Shown in pieces: positions 12,454-24,282 of a stretch of DNA of 64,000 nt. The notes under the pieces were generated by a model. It had not been told where the DNA came from. It made no database searches and saw only the letters and a program-made list of their open reading frames with translations. The DNA is taken from positions 170,827,837 to 170,891,836 of the forward strand of contig CM054113.1 of assembly GCA_028673005.1 (NCBI GenBank), in the 5' to 3' direction. This DNA comes from Tanypteryx hageni. Taxonomy: Eukaryota; Arthropoda; Insecta; Odonata; Petaluridae. The position numbers and the translations under genes were made by a program. Positions within the stretch are counted from its first letter, which is position 1; each line of letters opens with the position of its first letter.

Positions 12454-14465
12454 CTGTATTGAGAGTGCATGGATTGATTTTTCATTAATAGTCATTAAAA
12501 ATGTCACCAACTCACACTAAAAAGTCATCAATTTCCTTCACAGGGCAAATATGACAATTACATAACTATGATCTGAGATTTGCTATTCCGAAATTAAAGG
12601 TTATGAAACAATAAATTCTGCTAACGTTTTTTCATAAGACCTTAAAAATCTGAAATTCAAAAGAAATTAATAAGAAACACAAAAATAAAAAAACGAAAAA
12701 TTAAGAGTTTGACTACCATACATTCAAATGTGGATTAGATGACACTAAAACAAGATAGAATCATTGTGCATGGATTTAAAATATAAAATGGATGATGTAT
12801 CAAAAAAGGACAATGGCATGATTTTACAGTAAAGAGGACCAATTTTTAAAGATCTCGCAGCCTGAAAATATAATTTAGTAAAATAATAACTAAACAATGT
12901 TAGAGACTTTTCTATAAATATTAACAGATATTAATAATAAATAGGTTTGGTAGGATTCGATTTAAATTGAAAAAAGTCGATGAAGGTCAATTTTTTAAAA
13001 CTTGCAAAATTGATGAAAAAGAATAATCATCAATAAGCGTTGATTTTCCAACAAGATGAAAAAGTATATGCCTAAAAACCTACTTCATTCTGAATTATAA
13101 TATTAAAAATGTTTGTTTACTTTTTTCAAAATATTATTTCCTACCTATGATTTCATTCCTTTTCTGGGCTTGCATTAACAATGGGACTGATAGAAGGGTA
13201 TTTCCTTACACTCAAACATGCATCTTTTTGAAAAGCTCACACTTCTATTCTGAACAATCAGGTAAGGTCCTAAGGTAGTTTTGAGAATATGTTTCTTAAC
13301 CCTTTTGAGGTTTTTGAGATTATATTTGCTGACCTAACGGTGGGATATTCCACGAGCCTCTCTATACAGATAAGGTCATGGATATGTCCTGCTGAGAGCT
13401 CCTCACTAATAGTTTTGCAACCCCTTCCATGCATCTACCCCGTGGAGTGTATTCCTGGAATAAATGTTTCTTGATTGCTTGCTAGTGTTTTTCCTATAGA
13501 TGGATGTTGTTGTATGCATTTTTACCCATTCTCCATATGCACTGAACCCACTCTTTTGGCAGTCTTTCTTTAAAAGTTATCCAGGAAGGATCGTTCCACT
13601 CTCTTGCTTTAGGCTTCATCCTTGGCTACAGGTTGGTCAATTTCAAATTATATATAACGGTTTAAAAAGGTGCACATAAATAAGCAATCGTTACTTAAAA
13701 TTGAAGAGGGATTAAGGATTAATATTTATTTGCTATTTGTTGTAAAATATTTTGCAGACTGGAAAATCGCATTTAAATCAGGATTTGAGGTAAGACTGTT
13801 GATCAAACACTGAATCATTAAGTACAATTTTTCTCTCTAAATATTTTACGTTAAATAAAGAGAATACAAGAGAGTACAATGATGAAATATATCAAATGAT
13901 ACAAAGTATTAGATAGTTCTTTTCTAAAATATTATTGCGATAATTATGTCATTGTTTTTTCCTTAATTAGTCCTTAATTGGCAACAACGAATGTCAAAAA
14001 CCCTTTAAGCTGTACTCGATTCTTTTTTAAAGAATGTTTTACGGCAAAAGCAATAGTATATTGTTCAGATTTCAAGAGGTAAAGCATAATTTACTATCTA
14101 CATTCGCGAAATAGTATATTTGTCAATGGCGTGATTGGAAGAATTATACGAAATCAAAAATATCTAGATTTGGAAATACCAGCTTACAATATTTGAGATT
14201 AAAAATATACTAAGTTTCAGTGTGGTAGAACAACAATAATATTCTCATGACCGATATGCAGGGTGCTAATTTGGTTTGATTATCAAGATACAGTTAATTA
14301 AAGGAGTGATTTAACTATTAATATATGTTTTCTCATATAGTTGTCAAAATCATCGTTTGGCAAAATTTGTAAAGAAAGGAATGAAAATACAAGAACAAGA
14401 AACATCGTTTCGTGTTTGCAAGATGAACTTTTTCTGTACTAACTATTTTTATTACTTCAAGAGGT

Positions 14466-14653
14466 AAGCTTATCATCATCATCATTAGCCATTTTCAATC
14501 CATTGATGGATGAAGGCCTCCCCTTAGACTTTCAGTTTTTCCTATCAACTGCCTCTCTCCTCCAAGATGGCATTAAGAACTTCACAAGCTCTCTGTCCCA
14601 TTTGTCTTTACGTCGCATTAATACGTTGTGTATCAGATTTAGATTTCCGTACT
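14466..14653. repeat. short repeat preceding the hAT element
   Basis: A segment beginning with a CATCATCATCATTAGCC run and followed by CCATTGATGGATGAAGGCCT, which resembles a motif widely dispersed in arthropod repeats. It interrupts repeat B and is itself cut by the hAT insertion at 14654. The family is not determined. Confidence 0.35.
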
Positions 14654-14905
14654 CAGGGTGGTGTGGGGCCTGGGGCGATCAGCATTTGCAGGACCCCCAA
14701 AATCATCAAGGTATAATTCATGCACTAAAAATAATTGTAAAAAATATTATATTTTTAAATATGTATATTTTATTGTAAAATTTAAATATACATCTTATTG
14801 TGTTTTTTAAATGAGGAATCGATTCTGGAGTTCAAGAACAAAACAAGTCCTTCGTTCAGAAAACCAAACAATAATTTGATCAATTATGCCTGATTCATAA
14901 TGATC

Positions 14906-16663
14906 GGATTGGTATCACTTTCCAGAATATCATTTTCCTGTATGATCATTTTCCTGAATATCACTTTTCCGAATGATTTTTTTCCTGAATATCATTTTCC
15001 TGAATATCATTTTCCAAAATATCACTTTGCGAATTGTGGAAAATAAGGGTTGTCAAGGAAGAATAATCACTATTAAATTGGATGATAAGCACCATGGATT
15101 ACTTTCTGAGAGTAAGAGAGAGCATAACCATACCCCAGGGGCCACCAGGCTAGGTGTTTTCATAGCAATTGACTCTGTTAAGCACAAGTCCGAGGATACT
15201 GCTGAAGTACCAGCTTTTCTGATACAAGAAATTAAAAATTCTGTTTCGCAAGAGGTGAGTGCAGCATTGCATTTAGACAATGCATTAGCTCAGGTGGTAC
15301 AAAGGGCAAAAAAAGATATGTATGGCATACAGAGCCTTTAACTTTGGCTGAGACTGATATCCCACAAGAACTCCTGCGCACAAAAGGTCGAAGTTGGAGA
15401 GGCAAGAATGTTAATGTTTATGCCAAACAAAAATTTTCAAGTTTTAGCTAATAGCAGCTTTGGAATATGGACGATGCCTTTAGAACTATTCCAAACATTT
15501 TTATCAGTTGTATACTATTATGCGTGAAGCTGGTGAAGAGGGAAGTAAAAGTTTTTTGCCCCAATTATTTGTATTAATGACTGTGAAGTCAAAGGAAATG
15601 TAATGTAGAATTTTTGAGGAACTAAACGACAAGTCAGAAAACAATGGAATTGTGCTGAAGGTTGAATACATCATCTCAGACCTTGAAATGGAAGCAATTG
15701 CTGCAATTAAGGAAAAATTGCCCCACGTAAGTCATAAACTATGCTTCTATCACTTGGGACAGGTTATTTGGAGGCAAATTCAAAAAGTTGGCATTGCTGC
15801 ATTATATGGTGAAGATGAAGAGATTTGCCTGCTTCTGAGATAGATTGGGACCATGGCTTTCCTCGAAGCAGAGAAAATCAAACCTGCATATGAAGAAATG
15901 GATGTGTTATACAGAAATACTACTGATGAGAAAGTTATACAAGTGTGGAAATGGTTTGGGGAGTACTACATCAAAGGTAGGTTTCAGCGAAGAAATGCTA
16001 ATGGAAGGGAGCTTTATTCTGAGCCCATGTACAAAGCTTCCCTTTGGTCAGTTTATGAAAATGTGGAAAATGCATTACCCCGAACCTAAAATAATTTGGA
16101 AGACTGGCACTGATGATGGCAGGTGTTATTATTGGGAAAAAGCCATATTGATCTCTATAAATTAATTGGTGGCTTATGAGAAGAAGAATTCGGCAGTCGA
16201 AAGCATGAAGACATTAACAGAGATGAAAAGTGGCAATCCCAAAAGGAGTCAGCAAAAGGGAAGAGAAAATATTACATCTTCATCAAACTCGAGATGGACG
16301 AACAACATATCCATTCTAAGTTTTTTTTTTCTGCTAATTGAGTAATATTAAATATATATGTCTCATAATTTATTTCTTTTTCCAAACAGGACATCAACAT
16401 CTGCTTCCACTAGAGCTGTCAATAAACTTAGTTTTCAAAACATTTCTAAGCTAAATATTATTTTCTGTATTTCTGTCAATGAACTTAATTTTCAAAAACA
16501 TATCTATTCTACAAATTATTTTCTGTATTTCTGTTAATAAACTTAATTTTCAAAAACATTTCTATTCTACATATTATTTTTAGAAAAATGAAATATTCGG
16601 GAAAATGAATTGCGGGAAAATGATCATTCAGGAAAATGATATTCAGGAAAGTGAATGTGAACC
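14906..16663 (+). mobile_element. FLYWCH-type MULE with 9-bp target duplication
   Basis: A 1758-bp Mutator-like element. The 9-mer ATAATGATC lies directly outside both ends (14897-14905 and 16664-16672), the duplication length typical of MULEs. Both arms (about 14919-15035 and 16575-16650) are inverted and built from an iterated motif close to TTTCCTGAATATCATTTTCC. The element carries a broken plus-strand transposase. Confidence 0.85.
15040..16240 (+). pseudogene. MULE transposase with FLYWCH finger, broken
   Basis: A FLYWCH-type zinc finger comes first (about 15045-15140: a Cys, GRI, then REHNHTP). Then a core with NSSFWNMDDAFRTIP (about 15445-15500), a later block with ISDLEMEAIAAIKEKLPHVS then KLCFYHLGQVIWRQIQK (15670-15790), and a C-terminal block (15853-16089; KWFGEYYIKGRFQRRNANG). 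The D-x-E-x-A and CFYHLGQ motifs match the MULE catalytic domain. Several stops and frame changes (for example near 15341 and 15600-15652) break it. Confidence 0.75.
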
Positions 16664-16902
16664 ATAATGATCTATACTCATTATTCCGTCGCAAATGACT
16701 GAAAACTGCATGTATACGTACATGCAATTTGGATATGAATATAAACATACAGAAATCTCAATTGAATGGCAACATACAATACGTGAGGTCAAGTAAATAC
16801 TAAAGTAGAATAAAAGCTCACTGTTTATTCCTCTGTCTACTTTCAGAAATTCAACTTCCTCGACTTTTTTGCAGCAAATTCTGCCATCAGATCATATTAA
16901 TC

Positions 16903-18015
16903 CTAATCTGATTGTGAGGCTATTTCTCTCTCGATAGATAGCATAACCAATTCACTCAATTTCTCTTGGGACATTGCTGTCTTAAGATAGTTTTTTATTA
17001 TTTCAAGTTTCGAAAAACTATGCTCTGCTGATGACACTATCAACAGAATTGTTAACAAAATCCTATATGCTATATTTAGGAAGGAACCATTTAATGACTT
17101 GAGAAACTTAAGGATTTCAAATGCACTTTTTGTTCCTTGGGGGATTAACTGTAGAAGCACACAGTTCTGAGAAAAGGTCTGTACTGGCAATGTTGTGTAA
17201 ATCTTTATCACTCAATATGTCCAAATTTATACACTTTTTTCATTGTCTTCTGTTAGTTCTCCATGTTTTTAAAAATCATTTAGGAAGCCAAAATAACCTG
17301 CTTATTCTTCCAATTGTACAAAACGCATTGTCAGTGACATGGGAACTTGATCTACAATGACAAAGAAGCTGTTTTCAGTATTTCCCAGCTGTGAGTATAA
17401 GCAGAAAATATATTATAAATTTGCTATATGACACCAAAGAATGTCATGGCTTTTGAGTTGCTCTTGGCCATATCTCCTAAAACCAGATTTAAATTGTGGC
17501 AATTGTGAAGGATATGCACCTGCACACCTTGATTTCAGCCCCTCATATGCCCCATTGTCGTATTCTTGCCCCTACAATCTTTAATATGTAAGCCAATACC
17601 ATTCGGGGCAGATATGAGAGAATCTGATAGTCCTTGACCACTTGTGTCCTGAACTGGTAGAAAGTCAATGAAGTTCTCCTTAACTTTCACTTTTGAAGTC
17701 ATGTCAACGCAGCGCAGCATAAGGGCCATCTGCTCTTGGTGACTCAGATCAGGGGTACAGTCAAGAATAATGGAAAAGTATTTTGCATTCTTAACGGCTC
17801 CAAGGATGTTTTTCTTCACCTGCAATGCCCATACTAAAGTCACTAATTTTCATTAAAGAACAAATTGTCTCAGTAGCCGAATGAGTTTTAAAAATAAATT
17901 TCTCTAGAGAACCTTTCATTGTCTTTTCATTTTCTTCTCTTTCTTTTCTTTTGGCTTTTCTCTGCACCGAGCTATATTTTCTGAATTTATCTCTGTCCCT
18001 GCTAGTACTAGCCAT
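16903..18015 (-). pseudogene. hAT transposase (ZMYM1-like), broken and internally deleted
   Basis: Reading leftwards: a basic N-terminus (18015-17800), then NAKYFSIILDCTPDLSHQEQ and MALMLRCVDMTSK (17843-17535), the DUF4371 core seen in ZMYM1-type hAT proteins with its catalytic Asp, then, after a deleted and frame-shifted middle, the C-terminal dimerisation segment IVSSAEHSFSKLEIIKNYLK and EKLSELVMLSIE (17211-16903). The gene is far shorter than a full hAT transposase and cannot be active. Confidence 0.78.
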
Positions 18016-19353
18016 GGGTTACTGAAAATGAAAGAAAAAAAAGCTGGAAAAAGGAAAATCTCTTACTTCTGAGACATAATTCAAAAAGTATACTTTACTA
18101 GTCAATTCGCTTTCCCTGCTCACAAATTGGTAACCGTTCAATAAAAAAATGAATGAGCTATTGTTATAAAATACAATCAAACGCATTCATTAATATCATT
18201 AACAAAGTCAGGCTCAACCTTGTGGAATTTGATCATTATGAGATGTAATGAAACAACTTTGTCACTTCAACACAATTTATTGAAACGACCAGCTTTGCTA
18301 TGATCGTAGCATCCTCGGGTAAAAAGGTGTATGAAACAGTTCCATATATATTCATTCATTCATTAGTTTTGAAATAAAATGTACTAAACTGTTCAGTAAC
18401 AAGTGAGGATGAATAATGAAAAATAGCCTTGGTAGAAACAAGGAATGATCTTCCCTACTCATGGCATAAAGATACAAACACAGATCAAAGTCACACGACT
18501 GACTAATGGCTGACGACTGAACTCTGAAGGTAATAAGGCTGAGAGAAAACCCGAGCAAAATACTATACTACACAAACATGTCCTAGTCCTCTGCCTTTTT
18601 GCAAAAACCGATAAACACTCGTCATAGGCTGGGTATTAAATAAAGGAAATGTTCATGCTTCCACTGTAAGCAAAAGTTGTTTAATAGCTTTGGAAGGATA
18701 AACATCAGATACTTTTAGTGGAGTGGGTGGGATTGAATCATGAGTCAGGCCACCACGAGTGTCATCCATGCTTAGCAGCAATCTTCATCTTGCTGATTTT
18801 AATGCGGGGTCCAGGGCGACCACCCCAATTTGCTGTACCCTAGGGATGGCCCTGCCCATACTACATTCAGTTCCTGGACATTTTGTCATTAATTCGAAAA
18901 AAGCATACGAAATCTCATGACCGGCTCAAATGTGGTAATTTTCTTGGTTCAATGCCACAATTTAATTAATAAAAGATCAAATTAACGATTTAAATATACT
19001 TCTTACTTTGTATTGTATAATTTTTTACCATAAGTATAAGATAAAATAATATTTTAATAAATTTGTTATTGTTTTCATTAATATTAACATTTAAAAATTT
19101 TAGAATTTCTAAATAAAAAGTAAATATAAATCATCGAATTGAAAGGCTGACAACTGCCAGCCATGTAAGTAAGTAATTTTAAGTGCCGATATTTGTTGAA
19201 AATATTTTGGGAAAATAAATGTCAAATTCTACCAAGTAGTAATTTTGTAATTTTAAGCATTGATATTCGTTGAAAATCTCTCAGGAAAATAAACCGATTT
19301 AAATAGTCAATTTAAAAAATAAATAAACATCAAATTCTACCAAGCCTAGCTAT

Positions 19354-20648
19354 ATATTATTTATTATGGGAAATCTGGTGAAAAATCAGGTTCATATACA
19401 ATAAGTAATAAGATGTCAATATAAACTGAATTCAGAAAGTAAACTTTAATTGTCAGAAGAAATTGTCCCCGAATTTAAAGGATGGTGCATTAGGATTGTT
19501 TATAACCATTTCATTAGACCTTTGTTCATGAAAATTTTTATCAATAAATGTGTTTCCAACTCAAGCAAAGTACTGCAATAAATACAACCTATGAGAAACT
19601 TGTAACGATTTCCATTTCCAACTAACTATACCAAAAGTTTAGTCAAACAAACTCTTATGCAACATATCATACATCTTTCTAGGTTCTATAAAATTCAAGG
19701 ATAGTAGAGGAAGTTCCGTGATTTACTTTGGAGAAGGGAAACTGAAATGATATTAAATTGATGTAACCCTTCTCATCCCTATGGATCACATTTATCCCAG
19801 TTAATGTATTCGTTGTTGGTTGTGCAGAACACATATGTCCTGGAGAGGCTCTAGACAATTCCAAGCAAATTAGCGTCACTTCCATTGCCAAATTTGTATG
19901 ATATTTTTTTAATCTACTTTAGAAGGCCTGCCACTTGATGTTGTTTGTAACAGATCACATCTAGTGTTTATGTTGTGTTAGTAAAATAATTCCTAACCAG
20001 GCCTATGTCACCTATTGTATACACAGTTGTGTCAGAGTTCTCTCATTGAAGTAAATGATCTCAAGAGTCTCGAGATTAGAGTCCCTCTGCGGTGAACATG
20101 TTATTCTAATTCGCAAATGAAAAGGTCTTTTAAAAATATTAAACACTCAGTTCTGAGTTATCAGTCCAGTAGTAAGCATCACCCTTTCTTAGATTTCACA
20201 TCCATGTTTTTAAACGTTTTTTTTTTTAAGTTGTTTTCAGACCGTTTTTCAATGGCTAAATATTGAAGGCATGTACAATATCTAATACTTTTTAATATCG
20301 TTTATGGTTCTCAATAAATACAATCTATATATAATTTGCCGCAGGTGATAGATTCTGATCCACTGTCCTGGTGCAAGATGGTAGGGGTGATAAGGAGGGG
20401 AGTCAGCTGCACAGAAGAGGAGAGTGCATTGCGCAAATCAGAGGTTGAATTTTTAACTTGGAAAGTATGAAATTAATGCATGTAGATGTCACTAAAACAT
20501 CTTTCATGGCAACACCCATCTCACAGAAACAAAATAAACTGATGAATCAAGTAAAATCAAATTAAATACAATTTGATATTAAGAAATTCATGATATTATT
20601 TAATTTAAACTTAGAATAACAACCTTAGGTTAAAAGTTTTCTACATAC
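19354..20648. other. attractin intron 10, non-transposon remainder
   Basis: This and 12454-12941 are the only parts of the 8.2-kb intron between exons 10 and 11 not assigned to nested repeats. I searched both strands by eye for a C-type lectin exon and saw none. The GC-richer patch at 20342-20463 is open on both strands and is discussed under findings. Confidence 0.4.
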
Positions 20649-20790
20649 CATGAATTTCACCCATGGTAGCTTTACATCGAGATTCGTAATCCCACCGGCA
20701 CTGAGAAAATCCAGTGCATGCCTGGCAATTATGAAGTTGCGAGCATACTAATGAATCCTGTTGAGCACAATTAGTCAGCATGGTTGTTCC
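20649..20790 (-). CDS. Atrn: attractin exon 10: PSI repeat
   Basis: Exon of 142 bp (47 codons plus one base), acceptor CCAAATAG, donor CATG|GTATGT, phase 0 in and phase 1 out. It encodes NCAQQDSLVCSQLHNCQACT then FSQCRWDYESRCKATMGEIH. The C-x(n)-C-x-x-C and C-x-W pattern is a PSI repeat and lines up with the vertebrate attractin segment directly before its C-type lectin domain. Here the exon ends where that domain would begin, and the next recognised exon (11) restarts at the following PSI repeat. Confidence 0.87.
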
Positions 20791-21067
20791 CTATTTGGAA
20801 GAAATCCAACAATAATATATCAAAGACAATATTTCTAATATTGTTATGGGAAATGTATTGTACACACAACCATCAATATACAGTACCACAAAATAATTAA
20901 ATACTCACTCCAATGCTTAGCATCTGTTATGGCATGTTTCTATACATTTACAATAATTTATAAAAGAAAACAAAATCTTTATAACAATTCAGCTTGTCTT
21001 AAAAATAAAAAAAATCATCAAACATAATTTGAAGTTAATAAACAAAGCAAAAATATTTTATTTCTCA

Positions 21068-21092
21068 TTTTATATATATATATATATATATC
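21068..21092. repeat. (TA)n microsatellite
   Basis: A short run of alternating T and A in attractin intron 9. Confidence 0.85.
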
Positions 21093-21749
21093 TTTTAAAC
21101 TTTTGTTTTACTATTAAAAGAAGTGAGCTGTAAAATTAAACAACCAAGTTGTCAAAAATCAACCTTCGTTGCATTGATTATTTCTGGGAGAAAGTATAAA
21201 AATCCATACTATTTTCCCTATTTTTTTTTAAATTAAGGAATAAAATAGAACAGAAAAACCTCATTAAATACATAACCATTTTTTAGGAACACAACCATGG
21301 AAAGAATAATACTTATTCATTTGTGTTGGGAAATTATATCATAACTCTGCATTTTAAAAGCAAAACTTTCTGAAAATTAATGAGGATTATTGTTGTGATC
21401 AATTTAATCACATATTATATTATTAAATATTGAGATAGACAAAACCTCCTTTAACTGAGAAAAAATTAACCACCAATTGCAAGATCAATAAAAAAGTGAC
21501 ATATTGATGTCCAATGCCTTCATTTGGAAATGTTTTCCTGGGTTCAGAAAGATAGGAGAGGGCTTATGCCTATTGAATGTGCAGACATTTCCTTTCTGGA
21601 TGATCATAATGACGCATTCTGATTAAGTTCAAGCTAAACTTTCACTGAAACAAAAATCTACTAAATAGCCTACGACTAGGGAGTTAAACCTATTTCCTGA
21701 CACCCAAGTTGTGAGGGGTTTATAATGTACTGGATGCAAAAAGGGTTAC

Positions 21750-22572
21750 CTTATAACCTTCCTTGCAACTTCCGTTGACACAAACTGCTGTCCGGCCGCA
21801 CCACGTACACCTTTTTGATGTCTGTACACAGGAAGCACAAGTGTTAAGTGATGAGCAGAATTCAGCAACTTCTCCATCTTTATCTTGGGATTGTGGTGGA
21901 GAGGGAGCAACAGCTGAAGAGACAGAGGGGCCAGGGGTTGTTGAGACAGTAGGGACGGATTCAGATTGCGGTACAGACTTGGCAGAATCCGACACAAGGT
22001 CTTCCGGGCAGAGAATGATGCCAGAACCTTCATTTGGACTTCTTGTGGCTTCAGAGATGACCTCGCAGTGACCTTTCATAATGTTGCCTGCCAAATTGCT
22101 CCCAAGTCTACCCCCGCCAACTACATTCCCTCCCTGAATGTTCCCACTCCGACCTACCCAAATGCACTTCACTCCTGGATTTGCTTTGAGACAAGATTCT
22201 GCATCCTTAAAATGACTGCAATTGCCTGGGGTATAAGAGAGCAAGTCTGAAAGCATTTGCCCATCAAAACCTCCATATACATAAGCAGCACCCTTAAACA
22301 CTACCGATGAATGACCAAATCGTGGTGGGGCAGGATGAGAGGGGTGACCGGGAATTGGAGGGAAGACCGATGAAGTTGACGAAACACTCCCAGGAGTGGT
22401 CACCCACTTGTCACAGACAGGATCATATGCAAAAAAGTCTGATGAGTAGCACTTTGCACCATGGCTAAAAGCTGTATCGTTATGAGTATTACCACCAAAG
22501 AATAGCACCAAGCCTCGTATGACAACGGCAGAGTGAAGAAAGCGAGCAGATGGTGCAGATGACAGGAGCTCC
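21750..22572 (-). CDS. Atrn: attractin exon 9: last kelch blades, PSI and Pro/Ser linker
   Basis: The largest exon, 823 bp (codons about 519-793), acceptor TTGAATAG, donor TATAAG|GTAACC. It encodes RFLHSAVVIRGLVLFFGGNT followed by HNDTAFSHGAKCYSSDFFAY, a nearly invariant attractin stretch, then FGHSSVVFKGAAYVYGGFDG. After the propeller comes a cysteine pair module (CLKANPGVKCIW), a roughly 60-residue linker rich in Pro, Ser, Thr and Val, and a PSI repeat (CSSLNTCASC, RCTWCG, CVNGSCKEGY). The linker is longer than I would expect from vertebrate attractin and looks like an O-glycosylated spacer, which is inference. The exon ends phase 0. Confidence 0.95.
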
Positions 22573-24282
22573 CTATTCAATCAAAAAAGGGGTTCAACAA
22601 TTAGTAACACATACATATAAATACATTCAGCAAAGCCTGAACACTCAGTTTCTAACATTTTTAGGGAATCATTCTGTACACCTATCAACATTCATAAAAT
22701 ACATACTTGGCAATTTGTAAGTTTAACTTACAATATCATGCATAAGTTGTTGGTTTCAGTACATAAGCAGCTGAGCTGTTTTCTCATGATATTCATGTAT
22801 GCATGTGTATATAACTGCCAAAAATTAATCCTTGAATTCCATACAATACATATGCTGTATCATAGGTGACAGTTATATTCTATGCTATTGTATATAATGA
22901 GTCACTCCATACTTCTTCATCCAATCCTCTCTAAGTAATCTTAGGATGTCTTCCCTTTGAAATATTATGCAAACAGGCAACCCTTAGATCAATAAAATTT
23001 ATGATGCGAGATGTTGAAAGGTTTATGACTCAGCTGTGCTTAGCTCACCTCACATTTACCTAAGGAAGGTTTTTCTTTGCCCGAATGAAGTGGGAAAGAA
23101 AGAGATTAGAAAGTGAAAGTGGGAGGAAGTGGAGGCTATGGTATTTCTTGAGGGCTATTGATTTTGGTCCACATTATACGGTGAATAAAACATTGCTGTA
23201 AAAAGCATTACACAATGTAATTTACCATTGCTTTGCCTTTACAATTATTTGAGCATTTTCCAAAAAATCTTTCTGCCTTTTTTCTTATTTACTGCCATTA
23301 TTGTTGAAAATTTGTTTTATAGAAAATATGTGAAAATAAAATTCGTAGCCAATGTCGCTTTTAAAATTGGCCAATGTAAGTGAAATTACACACTTCTAAA
23401 AATTCATTTAATGAAATAATAGATTGATCATCAAAATTAAAATTAGTGATCGTATTCTTTTTCAACCAAAGTAGTTTTAAAATGTGAAACTTAGTGAAAT
23501 TGTCCATTGCACTGGAATACCTACAAAATGATAAATATTACATTGTTATTCACTGTAATTGTTGTTGAAAAATTATTAACAAGACATCCAGGTTTATGTT
23601 GTCATGATAGAATACAAAATAATGAATTAAATACAGGTTTCCCTTTCTTTATGTGGATTCGCTTTTTGCGAATTTGCTATTATGCGACAAACTTATTGCT
23701 ATCGGAATTTCTTTTTATGCAACTTTGATTCACTTTTATGCAGTTATGCAGCCAGTGCAATACAAATGAAAAAAAGTTCACTACACCACAAGGCAACCAT
23801 TCAGTCTCTCATTGTCTTGAATGCTGTGCGTATTAGTGACATCCAGGTTTATGTTGTCATGATAGAATACAAAATAATGAATTAAATACAGGTTTCCCTT
23901 TCTTTATGTGGATTCGCTTTTTGCGAATTTGCTATTATGCGACAAACTTATTGCTATCGGAATTTCTTTTTATGCAACTTTGATTCACTTTTATGCAGTT
24001 ATGCAGCCAGTGCAATACAAATGAAAAAAAGTTCACTACACCACAAGGCAACCATTCAGTCTCTCATTGTCTTGAATGCTGTGCGTATTAGTGCTAAAGT
24101 AAAAGAGATGAGAATGGAGAGGATATTGTAGAGTGCAGATAAGATGGAGATTTCACGTGATACTGTTTGAGCATACTATGTTTTCCCATGGAACTTGGTT
24201 TGTGCCAAGACAACCCTCCAGCACTTTAAACCTACACTATTATGTCACCCACAACAGCCACCACTTGTGCTCGTTTGCTTCC
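22573..24282. other. attractin intron 8, right part
   Basis: AT-rich intron between exon 9 and the foldback-like element. Apart from the 255-bp duplication no structure was seen. Confidence 0.4.
23583..24092 (+). repeat. perfect 255-bp tandem duplication
   Basis: The block 23583-23837 is repeated without a difference at 23838-24092. The unit begins with GACATCCAGGTTTATGTTGT and contains a transposon-end-like stretch (CAGGTTTCCCTTTCTTTATG). It lies in attractin intron 8 and has no coding role. Confidence 0.95.

Larger units (their letters stand above)
14654..18854 (-). mobile_element. hAT element with nested MULE
   Basis: Ends are CAGGGTGGTGTGGGGCCTGG on the left and, inverted, CAGGGCCATCCCTAGGGT on the right, the G/C-rich termini usual for hAT elements in AT-rich genomes. 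Flanking 8-mers TCCGTACT (14646-14653) and CCCATACT (18855-18862) agree at 6 of 8 positions, consistent with an aged 8-bp target duplication. It carries a broken minus-strand transposase (16903-18015) and was later hit by a MULE (14906-16663). Confidence 0.65.
12942..19353 (+). repeat. dispersed TIR repeat B, copy 1, containing a hAT and a MULE
   Basis: The outer parts 12942-14430 and about 19100-19353 match the single block 58009-59707 in inverse orientation, at high similarity (for example CTTGCATTAACARTGGGACT, TTTTGAGGTTTTTGAGATTA and CTGGCARTTKTCRGCCTTTC). Ends are TAGGTTTGGTAGGATT on the left and, inverted, TAGGCTTGGTAGAATT on the right, so this is a terminal-inverted-repeat element. About 4.8 kb of younger insertions (a 14.46-kb simple-start repeat, then hAT, then MULE) sit inside it. 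The family is not recognised; the copy at 58-59.7 kb suggests an 8-bp target duplication as in hAT elements. Confidence 0.7.

Noticed and set aside
18230..18360. GAAACGACCAGCTTTGCTATG-type sequence as a separate retroelement end
   Set aside because: It resembles a motif seen in many arthropod repeats, but it lies within the hAT boundaries and I found no tail or duplication to delimit it.
21746..22250. Further frames inside attractin exon 9 on both strands
   Set aside because: They are shadows of the 823-bp kelch/PSI exon, which has clear homology in its own frame.
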